Below, piece by piece: positions 9,512 to 17,764 of a stretch of DNA of 64,000 nucleotides (position 1 is its first letter; every line of letters begins with the position of its first letter). This stretch comes from Azorhizobium doebereinerae UFLA1-100 (GTDB taxonomy: Bacteria > Pseudomonadota > Alphaproteobacteria > Rhizobiales > Xanthobacteraceae): the NCBI RefSeq assembly GCF_000473085.1, contig NZ_AXBA01000012.1, forward strand, positions 118,924-182,923, written 5' to 3'. A program made the position numbers and the translations under genes. The notes beneath the pieces were generated by a model. The model saw nothing but the letters and a program-made list of their open reading frames with translations, was not told the DNA's origin and did no database searches.

Positions 9512-9805
9512 TCAGGGCAGGCGCGCCAGGGCCGCCTCCATGGCGTCGGTCTCCAGCACCCGGGCCTCCAGGGCCGCGGGAAACAGCGGGTCGCGCCGCC
9601 ATTCGGACAGGATGCACCATCCGTTCACAACGCTCGCCACCTCCAGCGCCATGACCTCGCGGCCATGGGGCTCGGGCGCGGCGTCCGCGCCGCCGGTCTC
9701 GAACACCGCCTCACCGCGCGCGCGCAGCAGGATCGCCCGGGCGAGGACCCAGGCGCGCACATCCTGCCGGTCGGCGGGGAATTCGCACAGGAGAACGACG
9801 GCCAT
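9512..9805 (-). CDS. Small protein of unknown function, co-transcribed with acdS
   Basis: A 97-residue soluble protein starting at ATG 9805, 6 bases after the acdS stop codon (9812), so the two genes are almost certainly one transcript and possibly translationally coupled. It contains RAWVLARAILLRARGEAVFETGG and VASVVNGWCILSEWRRDPLFPAALEARVLE, with one Cys. It has no signal peptide or membrane segment. I recognise no family. Position alone suggests a link to ACC, D-cysteine or other amino-acid metabolism. A terminator-like hairpin follows at 9443-9476. Confidence 0.75.
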   Translation of the reverse strand: MAVVLLCEFPADRQDVRAWVLARAILLRARGEAVFETGGADAAPEPHGREVMALEVASVVNGWCILSEWRRDPLFPAALEARVLETDAMEAALARLP

Positions 9806-9811
9806 GATGCG

Positions 9812-10825
9812 TCAGCCGTTGCGGAAGGCGTAGGCGTAGCCGTTCAGGGCCGGGGCGCCGCCGAGATGGGCGTAGAGCACCTTCGAGCCTTCCGGGAAAT
9901 AGCCCTTCTTCACCAGGTCCACCATGCCCTGCATGGATTTGCCCTCATAGACCGGGTCGGTGATCATGCCTTCCAGCTGGGCGGAGAGGCGGATCGCGTC
10001 CTTGGTCTCCTCGGAGGGGACGCCATAGGCCGGATAGGCATAGTCTTCCACCAGCACCACGTCGTCCTCGACCAGGTCCTGGCCGAGTTCCACCAGGTCG
10101 GCGGTGCGGCGGGCGATCTCCAGCACCTGCGCCTTGGTCTGCGCCGGGGTGAAGGAGGCATCGATGCCGATCACCTTGCGGGCACGGCCGTCTGCCGCGA
10201 AGCCCACCAGCATGCCGGCATGGGTGGAGCCGGTGACGGTGCAGACCACGATATAGTCGAACTTGAAGCCGAGCTCGGCCTCCTGGGCGCGCACTTCCTC
10301 GGCGAAGCCCACGTAGCCGAGGCCGCCATACTTGTGCACCGAGGCGCCGGCCGGGATGGCATAGGGCTTGCCGCCCTTGGCCTTCACGTCGGCGATGGCG
10401 TCTTCCCAACTCTTGCGGATGCCGATGTCGAAGCCCTCGTCGCACATCTGAACGTCCGCGCCCATGATGCGCGAGAGCATGATGTTGCCGACGCGGTCAT
10501 AGACGGCGTCCTCGTGCGGCACCCAGGCTTCCTGCACCAGGCGGCACTTGAAGCCGATCTTGGCCGCCACCGCCGCGATCATGCGGGTGTGGTTGGACTG
10601 CACGCCGCCGATGGACACCAGCGTGTCGGCATTCGAGGCGATGGCGTCGGGGATGATGTATTCGAGCTTGCGCAGCTTGTTGCCGCCGTAGGCGAGGCCG
10701 GAATTGCAGTCCTCGCGCTTGGCGTACAGCTCCACCTTGCCGCCGAGATGCTCGGTCAGGCGCGAGAGCTTCTCGATATGGGTGGGGCCGAAGGTGAGCG
10801 GATAGCGCTCGAATTTTTCCAACAT
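9812..10825 (-). CDS. acdS: 1-aminocyclopropane-1-carboxylate deaminase
   Basis: A PLP enzyme that cleaves ACC, the plant ethylene precursor, to 2-oxobutyrate and ammonia. The start is ATG 10825 ([15 protein letters not shown]), giving 337 residues against the usual 337-338; the ORF continues open upstream to 10939 without conservation. Lys50 in [10 protein letters not shown] is the PLP lysine, and [10 protein letters not shown] is the substrate loop. Two residues that separate true ACC deaminases from D-cysteine desulfhydrases are present: Glu294 (DPVYEGKSM) and Leu321 (HLGG), where desulfhydrases carry Thr. It is divergent from acdR, and a small gene follows it in the operon. Real ACC deaminase activity is very likely. 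Confidence 0.97.
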   Translation of the reverse strand: MLEKFERYPLTFGPTHIEKLSRLTEHLGGKVELYAKREDCNSGLAYGGNKLRKLEYIIPDAIASNADTLVSIGGVQSNHTRMIAAVAAKIGFKCRLVQEAWVPHEDAVYDRVGNIMLSRIMGADVQMCDEGFDIGIRKSWEDAIADVKAKGGKPYAIPAGASVHKYGGLGYVGFAEEVRAQEAELGFKFDYIVVCTVTGSTHAGMLVGFAADGRARKVIGIDASFTPAQTKAQVLEIARRTADLVELGQDLVEDDVVLVEDYAYPAYGVPSEETKDAIRLSAQLEGMITDPVYEGKSMQGMVDLVKKGYFPEGSKVLYAHLGGAPALNGYAYAFRNG

Positions 10826-10929
10826 CTGCGGGCCGTCCGGAAGGTGGTTTTTGACCGGCCGGACTCTAGCAAAGGCCGGATGGAAGGTGCTTCCGAAGTT
10901 TGCGTTTCCTATGGCGAATGACGCATCCA

Positions 10930-10980
10930 GGCTTGACAAGCCAACCAGCTTCTTCCGTTTATAAAGCTATTAACGGAAGA
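10930..10980. promoter_or_regulatory. acdS/acdR divergent control region with two dyads
   Basis: Two inverted repeats lie in the 162-base gap: GGCTTG-A-CAAGCC (10930-10942, perfect) and TCTTCCGTT (10951-10959) with its complement AACGGAAGA (10972-10980), spacer 12. The second ends 7 bases before the acdR ATG and overlaps its ribosome-binding site. Known AcdR proteins (Lrp family) activate acdS and repress themselves, so these are the expected operator positions. TTGACA at 10933-10938 and TATAAA at 10960-10965 are spaced too widely for a standard sigma-70 promoter. Confidence 0.6.
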
Positions 10981-10987
10981 ATCTTCC

Positions 10988-11452
10988 ATGGCCGATGAAC
11001 TGGACCGGACCGACCTCAAGATCCTGCGCCTGCTCCAGGCGAACGGGCGGCTCAGCAATGCGGACCTGGCGGCGGCGGCGGCGGTGAGCCCGGCCACCTG
11101 CCACCGCCGCACCCAGCGCCTGTTCGAGGAGGGCTATCTCACCGGCGTGCGGGCGCTGGTCGCCCCGCACAAGGTGGATCGCGGCACGCTGGTGATGGTG
11201 GGGGTGGTGCTGGACCGCTCGACGCCGGAGAGCTTCGGCGCCTTCGAGGCGGCGGCGGCGAAGCTGAAGTTCGTGCTCGACTGCCATCTGGTGGCCGGCG
11301 ACTTCGACTATTTCCTGAAGATCCGGGTCGGCGACATGGCCGATTTCAACCGCATCCACGGCCAGCAGCTCATCGCTTTGCCCGGCGTGCGCCAGACCCG
11401 CACCTTCTTCGTCATGAAGGAGGTGGTCGACAACGCCCCGCTGGAGTTCTGA
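10988..11452 (+). CDS. acdR: Lrp/AsnC family regulator AcdR
   Basis: A 154-residue protein. The N-terminal HTH ([41 protein letters not shown]) and C-terminal RAM/ligand domain (LDCHLVAGDFDYFLKIRVGDMADF, LPGVRQTRTFFVMKEV) are the standard Lrp layout. Its head-to-head position with acdS, the conserved arrangement in rhizobia and other Proteobacteria, identifies it as AcdR, the ACC-responsive activator of acdS. A dyad overlapping its own ribosome-binding site fits autorepression. Confidence 0.93.
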   Translation: MADELDRTDLKILRLLQANGRLSNADLAAAAAVSPATCHRRTQRLFEEGYLTGVRALVAPHKVDRGTLVMVGVVLDRSTPESFGAFEAAAAKLKFVLDCHLVAGDFDYFLKIRVGDMADFNRIHGQQLIALPGVRQTRTFFVMKEVVDNAPLEF

Positions 11453-11623
11453 GCGGGCCGGTCACGCCGTGCGTTGACCGGCGGGCCGGACGGGGTGTAT
11501 TTTGGGACCAGATCGTTGGTCTTGAGCGTGAGACAGCCAACGCCACCCACGCCAGCGGGTCTTTCCCGGATGGGAAGGATAGCCCTTGCGGGCGAAGCGC
11601 TTCGCTCCGAGGCTTATGCCGGA

Positions 11624-11649
11624 TGGCCCCGAAAGGGGCCATTTCCGTT
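11624..11649 (+). terminator. Terminator-like hairpin
   Basis: TGGCCCC-GAAA-GGGGCCA (11624-11641) is followed by TTTCCGTTT on the plus strand. It lies about 170 bases after acdR and just beyond the end of the interrupted minus-strand gene. The 11453-11623 stretch has no gene that I can support. Confidence 0.5.
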
Positions 11650-12219
11650 TCAGGGCAGGACCTTCGGCCGCCGGCGGTTTCGGTCGTGACGCTTCGGCGG
11701 ATGCCGCCCTTCGCACCGCAGCGTCACCAGATGCCGAAAGCGCACCTGCCCGAAGGTGTCGGGCACCTTGCGGTCACATGGGTAGGCTGAGCGCACGCGC
11801 AGATGCAGATCCACCGGCAGGCCGCTCACCTTGTCCAGCGTGAACACCACCGCGAACAGCGTCACGAGGCCGTCGCGATCGAGCTGGGGAATGAGGGCGA
11901 ACCTGTCCTATCCACTCAGCAGCCAGACCTGTGCGGCCGGCAGCCCCTCGATCCGGGGCCGCAAGCCGAGCGAAAAGCCATAGCGCGCGTCACAGATATA
12001 GCCCGGGCTGCGGCTACAGCCGGGAAATGGAATGGGCCTGGCCGACGGCGGCACGTCATCCCGGGTAAAGACATGATCGCTGAAGGACACCAGCAGACAC
12101 CGCCGCCGCCCTGCCGAATCCTCCATCTCGAAGCAGAATTCGTCGAGATGGCTGAACGTGTAGGTCCTGTCGCCGGCGGTGAACGGCGGCCAGGGCGGCT
12201 GAAAGAAGGGAGGAGGCAT
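11650..12219 (-). pseudogene. Conserved hypothetical gene interrupted by one in-frame amber codon
   Basis: Reading the minus strand from ATG 12219, one frame is open for 103 codons (ending QVWLLSG), meets TAG at 11908-11910, and continues open in the same frame for 86 more codons (DRFALIPQLDRDGLVTLFAVVF to RRRPKVLP, stop 11650). Both halves look like one small soluble protein: FSHLDEFCFEMEDSAGRRR, FSDHVFTRDD and FPGCSRSPGYICDARYGFSLGLRP, then VSGLPVDLHLRVRSAYP and TFGQVRFRHLVTLR. The family is uncharacterised and, from memory, found in Rhizobiales. A single GAG-to-TAG change would explain it. It is either a recent pseudogene or a base-call error. No strong ribosome-binding site is visible. 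Confidence 0.7.
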
Positions 12220-12281
12220 GCAAGCCCTACCGGGTTTCCGGCCCTACTCCACCACAGCCAAGCCCGAGATCAAACGGCCAT

Positions 12282-12695
12282 TCACCCCTGCGCCAGCGCC
12301 AGGATGATGTCCCATTCCTCCTCGCGCACCGGCTGCACGGAGAGGCGCGAGAACTTGATCAGCGCCATGTTCTCCAGGCGCGGCTCGGCCTTGATGGTGG
12401 CCAGCGTCACCGGGCTCTTCAGCGGCTTCACCGCCTTGATGTCCACCATGCCGAACTTGCCCGTGGCGTCCGAGGGGTCGGGATAGAATTCGCGGATCAC
12501 CTCGACGATGCCGACGATCTCCTTGCCTTCGTTGGAATGGTAGAAGAAGCCGGTGTCGCCCAGCTTCATGGCCTGGAGTTGCTGCTTGGCGAGATGATTG
12601 CGCACCCCGTCCCAGTGGGTGCCCTTGGCGCCGGCCTTCACCTGCTGGTCCCAGGACCATTTGAACGGCTCGGACTTGTAGAGCCAGTGGGCCAT
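12282..12695 (-). CDS. EVE domain-containing protein
   Basis: A 137-residue protein covering a complete EVE domain (PUA-like fold): MAHWLYKSEPFKWSWDQQ, GVRNHLAKQQLQAMKLGDTGFFYHSNEGKEIVGIVEV and KAEPRLENMALIKFSRLSVQPV. EVE proteins, related to human THYN1, bind modified bases in nucleic acids. These short housekeeping-type versions are common in Alphaproteobacteria, and their target here is unknown. It is a single-domain protein without a fused nuclease, so I do not read it as a defence gene. Confidence 0.92.
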   Translation of the reverse strand: MAHWLYKSEPFKWSWDQQVKAGAKGTHWDGVRNHLAKQQLQAMKLGDTGFFYHSNEGKEIVGIVEVIREFYPDPSDATGKFGMVDIKAVKPLKSPVTLATIKAEPRLENMALIKFSRLSVQPVREEEWDIILALAQG

Positions 12696-12796
12696 GCGGG
12701 ATCTCCTCGAACGAACGGGTGCGGCGGCCCTCCGGCTTTACCCAGTGCCGCCCGGTGCTGGCAAGAGACCCCAGGGGGATGCCCCGACAGAGGCCC

Positions 12797-13507
12797 TTAA
12801 GAGACGCCCTCGCGATAGGCCGCCCAGGCAAGGCCGGCCGGATAGCCGACGCTGAACAATTGGATCCGCTCGAAACCGGCCTCCATCACGAAGGCCCACA
12901 GGTCGGCGCCGAACTCGGTCCGCACCACCCAGTCGCCGCGCTTCTCCTCGGCATTGCCGTGGTAGCTCGGCGCCAGCCCTTCGCGGCTGCGGCTCATGCG
13001 GCCGATGATGACGGGGGCGGTGAAGCACAGGGCGCCGCCGGGCCGCAGCACCCGCCGGCATTCGGCCAAGGCGTGGATCGGGTCGGCCACATGCTCCAGC
13101 GTGTCGGAATGCACCACCACGTCGAAGCTGCCGTCCGCGAACGGCAGCGCGTGCATGTCCATCTCGGGATAGGCGCCGAACACATGCCCCGGCATCCGCT
13201 CCAGCGTGGCGTGCAGGTTCCCCGCCGTGTTCACTTCCAGCACCTTGAAGCCGGCCGCCGCGGGCGAATCCACGAAGGCGGACAGGGTATCCTCGCTGCG
13301 GAACACCGAGAGCAGCGCGGAGGCCAGCGCGACGGAGCGCAGATTGGCGCGGCAATCGCCGCACCTCTCGCCCTGCTGGCGGTCGATATAGTCCACCTCG
13401 GCCGGGGAGATCTGCCATTCGTCGATGAGGCGCTGCCACAGGACCTCGCGCCGCCGGAACGTCGTCCCGCCGCAGATGGAGCACCTCGTCGCCGGTCGCA
13501 CGTTCAA
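12797..13507 (-). CDS. SAM-dependent methyltransferase with N-terminal zinc-ribbon-like cysteines
   Basis: A 236-residue protein. The first 60 residues carry CSICGG and CGDC pairs separated by about 35 residues, a probable zinc ribbon. A Methyltransf_11-type domain follows: FKVLEVNTAGNLHATLERMPG, DMHALPFADGSFDVVVHSDTLEHVADP and RRVLRPGGALCFTAPVI. It resembles methyltransferases of surface-polysaccharide or secondary metabolism, but no glycan genes lie nearby, so the substrate is unknown. Repeat element B lies 48 bases upstream of its start. Confidence 0.87.
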   Translation of the reverse strand: MNVRPATRCSICGGTTFRRREVLWQRLIDEWQISPAEVDYIDRQQGERCGDCRANLRSVALASALLSVFRSEDTLSAFVDSPAAAGFKVLEVNTAGNLHATLERMPGHVFGAYPEMDMHALPFADGSFDVVVHSDTLEHVADPIHALAECRRVLRPGGALCFTAPVIIGRMSRSREGLAPSYHGNAEEKRGDWVVRTEFGADLWAFVMEAGFERIQLFSVGYPAGLAWAAYREGVS

Positions 13508-13554
13508 CTCTCCTCCATGCCGCCGCCCGCCTGGACCGCGCCGCGGGCCGCATG

Positions 13555-13666
13555 CTAGAGCACGCGCCGATCAGCTTGCAGTTGATCGGATAACGCGTTC
13601 TCTATCACCACGTTAGAGGGCGATTCACCGATCAGATCGGTTCAATCCGATCGGATCGCGCTCCAG
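13555..13666 (+). repeat. Double-hairpin repeat element, copy B
   Basis: The boundaries CTAGAGCACG and CGCGCTCCAG match copies A and C. Hairpin 1 has an unrelated inner stem (CCGATCA/TTGATCGG) with outer arm TAGAGCACGCG/CGCGTTCTCTA. The core is TCTATCACCACGTTAGA, and hairpin 2 uses GATCGG/CCGATC. Stem sequences differ from copy A but pairing is preserved, including ACGT/ACGT in A becoming ACGCG/CGCGT here. Confidence 0.85.
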
Positions 13667-13826
13667 CGTCGCCACCGATTCTGCGGGGATCGTGCAGATA
13701 TAGCGTATTCGCGGCAGGCAGATGAAGTCTTGTTCAGCAGAATTCAGCGCCGCGCCGCCGAGTCCGTCTAGAGCCCGCCAATCTCCCAGATAAATGCCCG
13801 CACCGTCACCGACTTCCGAGGCTAAA

Positions 13827-14126
13827 ATGGTTTATGAACTCGCCGTGATCTCCGTGAAGCCCGGCCAGGAAGCCGAGTTCGAAGCGGCCGCGCGCCAGGC
13901 CATCGCGCTGTTCCAGCGCGCCAAGGGCTGCACCGGCATGGAGATCCGCCGCTCGGTGGAGACGCCGACCGAATACCACCTCAGCGTGAAGTGGGCGACA
14001 CTGGAGAACCACACGGTGGATTTCCGCGGCTCCGAGGACTTCCAGGAATGGCGCCGTCTGGTCGGCCCGTTCTTCGCCGTCCCGCCCCAGGTGCAGCACC
14101 TGGAGACCACGTTCGTCGGCTTCTGA
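13827..14126 (+). CDS. ABM-domain protein (antibiotic biosynthesis monooxygenase-like)
   Basis: A 99-residue protein starting at ATG 13827 (MVYELAVISVKPGQEAEFEAA); an ATG at 13794 would add 11 unlikely residues. The dimeric ferredoxin-like ABM pattern is visible: VKPGQEAEFEAAARQAIALFQRAKGCTGMEI, then EYHLSVKWATLENHTVDFRGSEDFQEWRRLVGPFF. Such proteins are often small stress-linked monooxygenases or of unknown activity. It is convergent with gpsA. Confidence 0.85.
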   Translation: MVYELAVISVKPGQEAEFEAAARQAIALFQRAKGCTGMEIRRSVETPTEYHLSVKWATLENHTVDFRGSEDFQEWRRLVGPFFAVPPQVQHLETTFVGF

Positions 14127-14173
14127 GGCCCGCTTCTCTGGAACGGCGGGGTTCGCGTTGCGCGCGGCCCCGC

Positions 14174-15160
14174 CTACGCCTCGGCCCGCTGCGGCCGGGC
14201 CATCAGCGCCTCGATGGCGCCTTCCACCGAGAGCCGGCTGGCGAGCACCGCGTCCACCGCCGCGCAGATCGGCATCTCCACGCCCTGGCCCGCCGCCATC
14301 GCCACCAGCGCGCTGGCGGTGAAGGCGCCTTCCGCCAGCTTGCCACTCTGCGGCACCGTTCCCGTCTCGCCCAGGGCGAGGCCGAAGGCGAAGTTGCGCG
14401 ACTGCGGCCCGCCCGCCGTCAGGATCAGGTCGCCCAGCCCGGACAGGCCGGTGAGCGTATCGCTCCGCGCGCCGAACGCCCGGCCGAAGCGCAGCAGCTC
14501 GGCGAAGCCCCGCGCGGTCAGTGCCGCGCCCGCGCTCGCCCCGAGCCGGCGGCCGGCGACGATGCCGGCGGCGATGGCCAGCACGTTCTTGGCCGCGCCG
14601 CCGATCTCCACCCCGCGCACGTCGGTGGAGTGATAGAGCCGGAACGAGGACGAGCCCAGCGCCGCCGCCAGATCCTGCGCCATCCCGGCGTCCGCGCCCG
14701 CCAGCGTCACGGCGGTGGGCAGGCCGCGCGCCACGTCATGGGCAAAGCTCGGGCCGGAGAGCACCATGGGCAGCGCCGTGGGCGCGGCGGCGGCGATGAT
14801 GTCGCTCATGAAGGCGGCGGTGCCGCGCTCGATGCCCTTGGCGCAGGACACCAGCGGCGTGCCCGGCGCCAGCCGGGGGGCGAGATCCCCCGCCACGGCG
14901 CGGCACACCTGCGCCGGCACCACCAGCAGCACCGCATCCGCCGCGGCGGCCGCGGCCAGGTCGGCGGTGGGGCGCACGCGTTCCTCCAGCGCCACCCCCG
15001 GCAGGCCGCGCGGGTTGGCGCGCGTTTCCGCCATCTCGGCCACCTGGACGGGATCGCGCGCCCATAGTGTGACGGTGCGCCCGGCGCGGGCGGCGGCATT
15101 GGCCAGCGCCGTGCCCCACGCCCCGGCGCCGACGACGCCGATATGTTCGAAAGTAGTCAT
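14174..15160 (-). CDS. gpsA: Glycerol-3-phosphate dehydrogenase [NAD(P)+]
   Basis: Reduces dihydroxyacetone phosphate to sn-glycerol-3-phosphate for phospholipid synthesis. At 328 residues it is the usual length. The Rossmann loop [17 protein letters not shown] is at residues 8-24. VSCAKGIE contains the catalytic-region lysine; [22 protein letters not shown] and [17 protein letters not shown] are signature segments. It begins 21 bases after the tsaD stop on the same strand, and tsaD-gpsA is a common alphaproteobacterial operon. Confidence 0.97.
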   Translation of the reverse strand: MTTFEHIGVVGAGAWGTALANAAARAGRTVTLWARDPVQVAEMAETRANPRGLPGVALEERVRPTADLAAAAAADAVLLVVPAQVCRAVAGDLAPRLAPGTPLVSCAKGIERGTAAFMSDIIAAAAPTALPMVLSGPSFAHDVARGLPTAVTLAGADAGMAQDLAAALGSSSFRLYHSTDVRGVEIGGAAKNVLAIAAGIVAGRRLGASAGAALTARGFAELLRFGRAFGARSDTLTGLSGLGDLILTAGGPQSRNFAFGLALGETGTVPQSGKLAEGAFTASALVAMAAGQGVEMPICAAVDAVLASRLSVEGAIEALMARPQRAEA

Positions 15161-15181
15161 GCGGAAACGCTCATACGGCGC

Positions 15182-16243
15182 TCACGCCCGCGCGGTGGCG
15201 GGCGCCGGGTCCAGCGGCCAGCGGGCGCGGGGGCTCAGGCTCAGGGGGTCGGTGAGGCCGCGGGCAAGGCGCTCGGCGCCTGCCCAGGCGATCATCGCGC
15301 CATTGTCGGTGCACAGGACCGGCGGCGGCACCGCCAGCCGGGTGCCGAGATCAGCCGCCAATTTGTGCAGCGTGTCGCGGATGGCGCCGTTGGCGGCGAC
15401 GCCGCCGGCCACCACCAAGGCGGTCGGGCCGGAGCCGAGCCGCTCGCGGAACACCCGCGCGCCCGCCCGCACCCGGTCGGCCACCACATCCACCATCGCC
15501 GCCTGGAAGCCGGCGCACAGGTCCGCCACGTCCTGGTCGGACAAAGGCGCGAGGCGGTCCGCCTCCAGCCGCACGGCGGTCTTCAGGCCGGAGAGGGAGA
15601 AGTCCGGCTCGCGCCGCCCGAGCAGCGGCCGGGGAAAGGCGAAGCGCTGCGGATCGCCCGCCGCCGCCTGCTTCTCCACCTCGGGGCCGCCGGGATAGGG
15701 CAGGCTCAGCATCTTCGCCACCTTGTCGAAGGCTTCGCCAATGGCGTCGTCCAGGGTGGTGCCGAGGCGGCGGTAGCGTCCGACATCCTCCACCGCCAGC
15801 AATTGGGTATGCCCGCCCGACACCAGCAGCAGCAGATAGGGGAAGGCCACCCCGTCGGTCAGCCGGGCGGTGAGGGCGTGGGCCTCCAGATGGTTGACCG
15901 CCACCAGCGGGCGGCGGGCGGCCAGCGCCAGCGCCTTGGCCGTGGTCAGGCCGACGATCACCCCGCCGATGAGGCCGGGGCCGGCGGCGGCGGCGATGGC
16001 GGCCAGATCGTTGAAGCCGACGCCGGCTTCCTCCATCGCCTGGGCGATGACATGGTCTAGCACCTCCACATGGGCGCGGGCGGCGATCTCCGGCACCACG
16101 CCGCCATAGGGCGAATGCGCCTCGATCTGCGAGCGGATGACGTTGGAGCGGATGTCGCCCGCCCCGGAGGGGGAGCGCGCCACCACCGCCGCTGCGGTCT
16201 CGTCGCACGTGGTCTCGATCCCGAGCACCAGAAGATCCGCCAC
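15182..16243 (-). CDS. tsaD: tRNA N6-threonylcarbamoyladenosine transferase TsaD
   Basis: Transfers the threonylcarbamoyl group to A37 of ANN-decoding tRNAs together with TsaB and TsaE. It has 353 residues. The N-terminal [15 protein letters not shown] is the ASKHA phosphate-binding motif. The metal-binding HLEAH is in [23 protein letters not shown] follows, and [10 protein letters not shown] near the end carries the third ligand Asp. It is first in an operon with gpsA and divergent from hemC across a 576-base gap. Confidence 0.97.
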   Translation of the reverse strand: MADLLVLGIETTCDETAAAVVARSPSGAGDIRSNVIRSQIEAHSPYGGVVPEIAARAHVEVLDHVIAQAMEEAGVGFNDLAAIAAAAGPGLIGGVIVGLTTAKALALAARRPLVAVNHLEAHALTARLTDGVAFPYLLLLVSGGHTQLLAVEDVGRYRRLGTTLDDAIGEAFDKVAKMLSLPYPGGPEVEKQAAAGDPQRFAFPRPLLGRREPDFSLSGLKTAVRLEADRLAPLSDQDVADLCAGFQAAMVDVVADRVRAGARVFRERLGSGPTALVVAGGVAANGAIRDTLHKLAADLGTRLAVPPPVLCTDNGAMIAWAGAERLARGLTDPLSLSPRARWPLDPAPATARA

Positions 16244-16819
16244 CGGCCTGTGCCTCCTTCATGCCGGAGCCCGCCGATGCCGACGCATCGCGAGGTCCGG
16301 TGCTGTCCTATTCCCCGGCCTCCGGGGCTCCCGGCGGCCGGTCGTATGCGGGGAGCCTTGCCGGCCGGACGCTTGGCCCCGGCCGCTTCACCCCCCTCCC
16401 TGCCCTCCCCCGCAGGGGGGAGGGTTCCCCGCTCTTACGCGGAGAGGTCGCTCACAACACACCCCGCACGCCACGCACCGCGCGTCACACGCAGCGCACA
16501 GCGCACAGCGCACAGCGCACCACACGCCGTCCCCCGCGCGCCCTCTCCCCCAGACGCGACGCGCCCCCTCCCCCCTTGCGGGGGAGGGCTGGGGAGGGGG
16601 GTGACGCCTGCTCCGCCGGAGCGCCTGCCGGAGCGCAGCCTCGCTGGCACACACAGCCATCAAGCCCACAGACACCGCGCCCGCCTTGCGCCGCGCCACC
16701 AAAATGGGCACGCATCACTTGCGGGCAACCGGGGATGCGCCCGAACGCCGCTCTATCTTGTTGCGATTCCGGCTATCATTGTACGCGCCCCTCACACAAG
16801 ACGCGATGCCGCAGCCCTG
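16244..16819. repeat. tsaD/hemC intergenic region with long imperfect inverted repeat and AGCGCAC tandem repeat
   Basis: The left arm 16389-16424 (CACCCCCCTCCCTGCCCTCC...) and right arm 16564-16602 (its near complement, ...GGGCTGGGGAGGGGGGTG) form an imperfect inverted repeat, each arm itself a small hairpin (CTCCCCCGCAGGGGGGAG). Between them AGCGCAC is repeated four times in tandem (16493-16520) within CA/CG-rich low-complexity sequence. No gene is supported here. The region must also contain the tsaD and hemC promoters. Confidence 0.7.
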
Positions 16820-17761
16820 ATGCCCGATACGACCACCGCCTCCATGCCCCGCCTCGCCATCGGCACGCGGGGCAGCCCGCTCGCCTTGTGGCAGGCCCAT
16901 GCCGTGCGCGACGCCTTGGCGGCGGCCCACCGCCGGCCGGTGGACAGCATCACCATCGAGGTGATCCGCACCTCGGGCGACACCATCCAGGACCGCGCCC
17001 TGTCGGAGGCCGGCGGCAAGGGGCTGTTCACCAAGGAGATCGAGGAGGCGCTGCTCGACAAGCGCATCGACCTCGCGGTGCATTCGGCCAAGGACATGGC
17101 CACCCAATTGCCGGACGGGCTCTATCTCTCCGGCTTCCTGCCCCGCGCCGACGTGCGCGACGCGCTGATCCTGCGCGCGGGCACGCGCCTGGAGGACCTG
17201 CCCGCCGGCGCGCGCATCGGCACCGCCTCGCTGCGCCGCGAGGCCCAGCTGCGCCGGCTGCGGCCGGACCTCGACGTGTCGCTGCTGCGCGGCAATGTCC
17301 ACACCCGCCTCGCCAAGGTGCAAGGCGGCACGTTCGACGGCACGCTGCTGGCGCTCGCCGGCCTCACGCGCCTCGGCCTCGCCCACGAGGCCAGCAGCAT
17401 TCTCGACACCACCCATTTCCTGCCCGCCGTCGGCCAGGGGGCGGTGGCCATCGAGAGCCGCCTCGGGGACGACGTCACCACGGCGGCCATCGCCGCCATC
17501 GCCTGCCGCGACACCGGCATCGCGCTCGCCGCCGAGCGCGCCTTCCTCGGCGCGCTGGACGGCTCCTGCCGCACCCCCATCGCCGGCCTCGCCACCGTGG
17601 AAGGCGATCAGGTGCATCTGCGCGGCCTGATCCTCTCCCCCGACGGCACCGACGCGGCCGAGATCGACGAGCGCGCCCCCCTCGCCGAGGCCGCCCGGCT
17701 CGGCGCCGAGGCCGGCGCGCGCCTGCGCACCACCGCGCCCGCCCGCGCCCTCGGGCTCTGA
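16820..17761 (+). CDS. hemC: Hydroxymethylbilane synthase (porphobilinogen deaminase)
   Basis: Joins four porphobilinogens into hydroxymethylbilane. From ATG 16820 it has 313 residues; ATG 16844 would remove eight non-conserved residues (the family is about 305-310). Seen are LAIGTRGSPLALWQAH, SGDTIQD, GGKGLFTKEIEEALL, DLAVHSAKDMAT, RIGTASLRREAQL and the dipyrromethane-binding cysteine in LDGSCRTPIAG. hemD begins 3 bases after its stop, so they are co-transcribed. Confidence 0.97.
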   Translation: MPDTTTASMPRLAIGTRGSPLALWQAHAVRDALAAAHRRPVDSITIEVIRTSGDTIQDRALSEAGGKGLFTKEIEEALLDKRIDLAVHSAKDMATQLPDGLYLSGFLPRADVRDALILRAGTRLEDLPAGARIGTASLRREAQLRRLRPDLDVSLLRGNVHTRLAKVQGGTFDGTLLALAGLTRLGLAHEASSILDTTHFLPAVGQGAVAIESRLGDDVTTAAIAAIACRDTGIALAAERAFLGALDGSCRTPIAGLATVEGDQVHLRGLILSPDGTDAAEIDERAPLAEAARLGAEAGARLRTTAPARALGL

Positions 17762-17764
17762 GCC

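Noticed and set aside
11453-11623. A tRNA, attachment site or small RNA after acdR
   Set aside because: I looked for a cloverleaf or tRNA 3' end and for direct repeats marking an integrated element and found none.
12282-12695. EVE protein as part of a modified-DNA restriction system
   Set aside because: It is a stand-alone short EVE domain with no nuclease or helicase partner; such proteins are common outside defence loci.
16493-16520. Possible CRISPR-like repeats
   Set aside because: The four 7-base AGCGCAC units are directly tandem with no spacers and no cas genes anywhere in the window.
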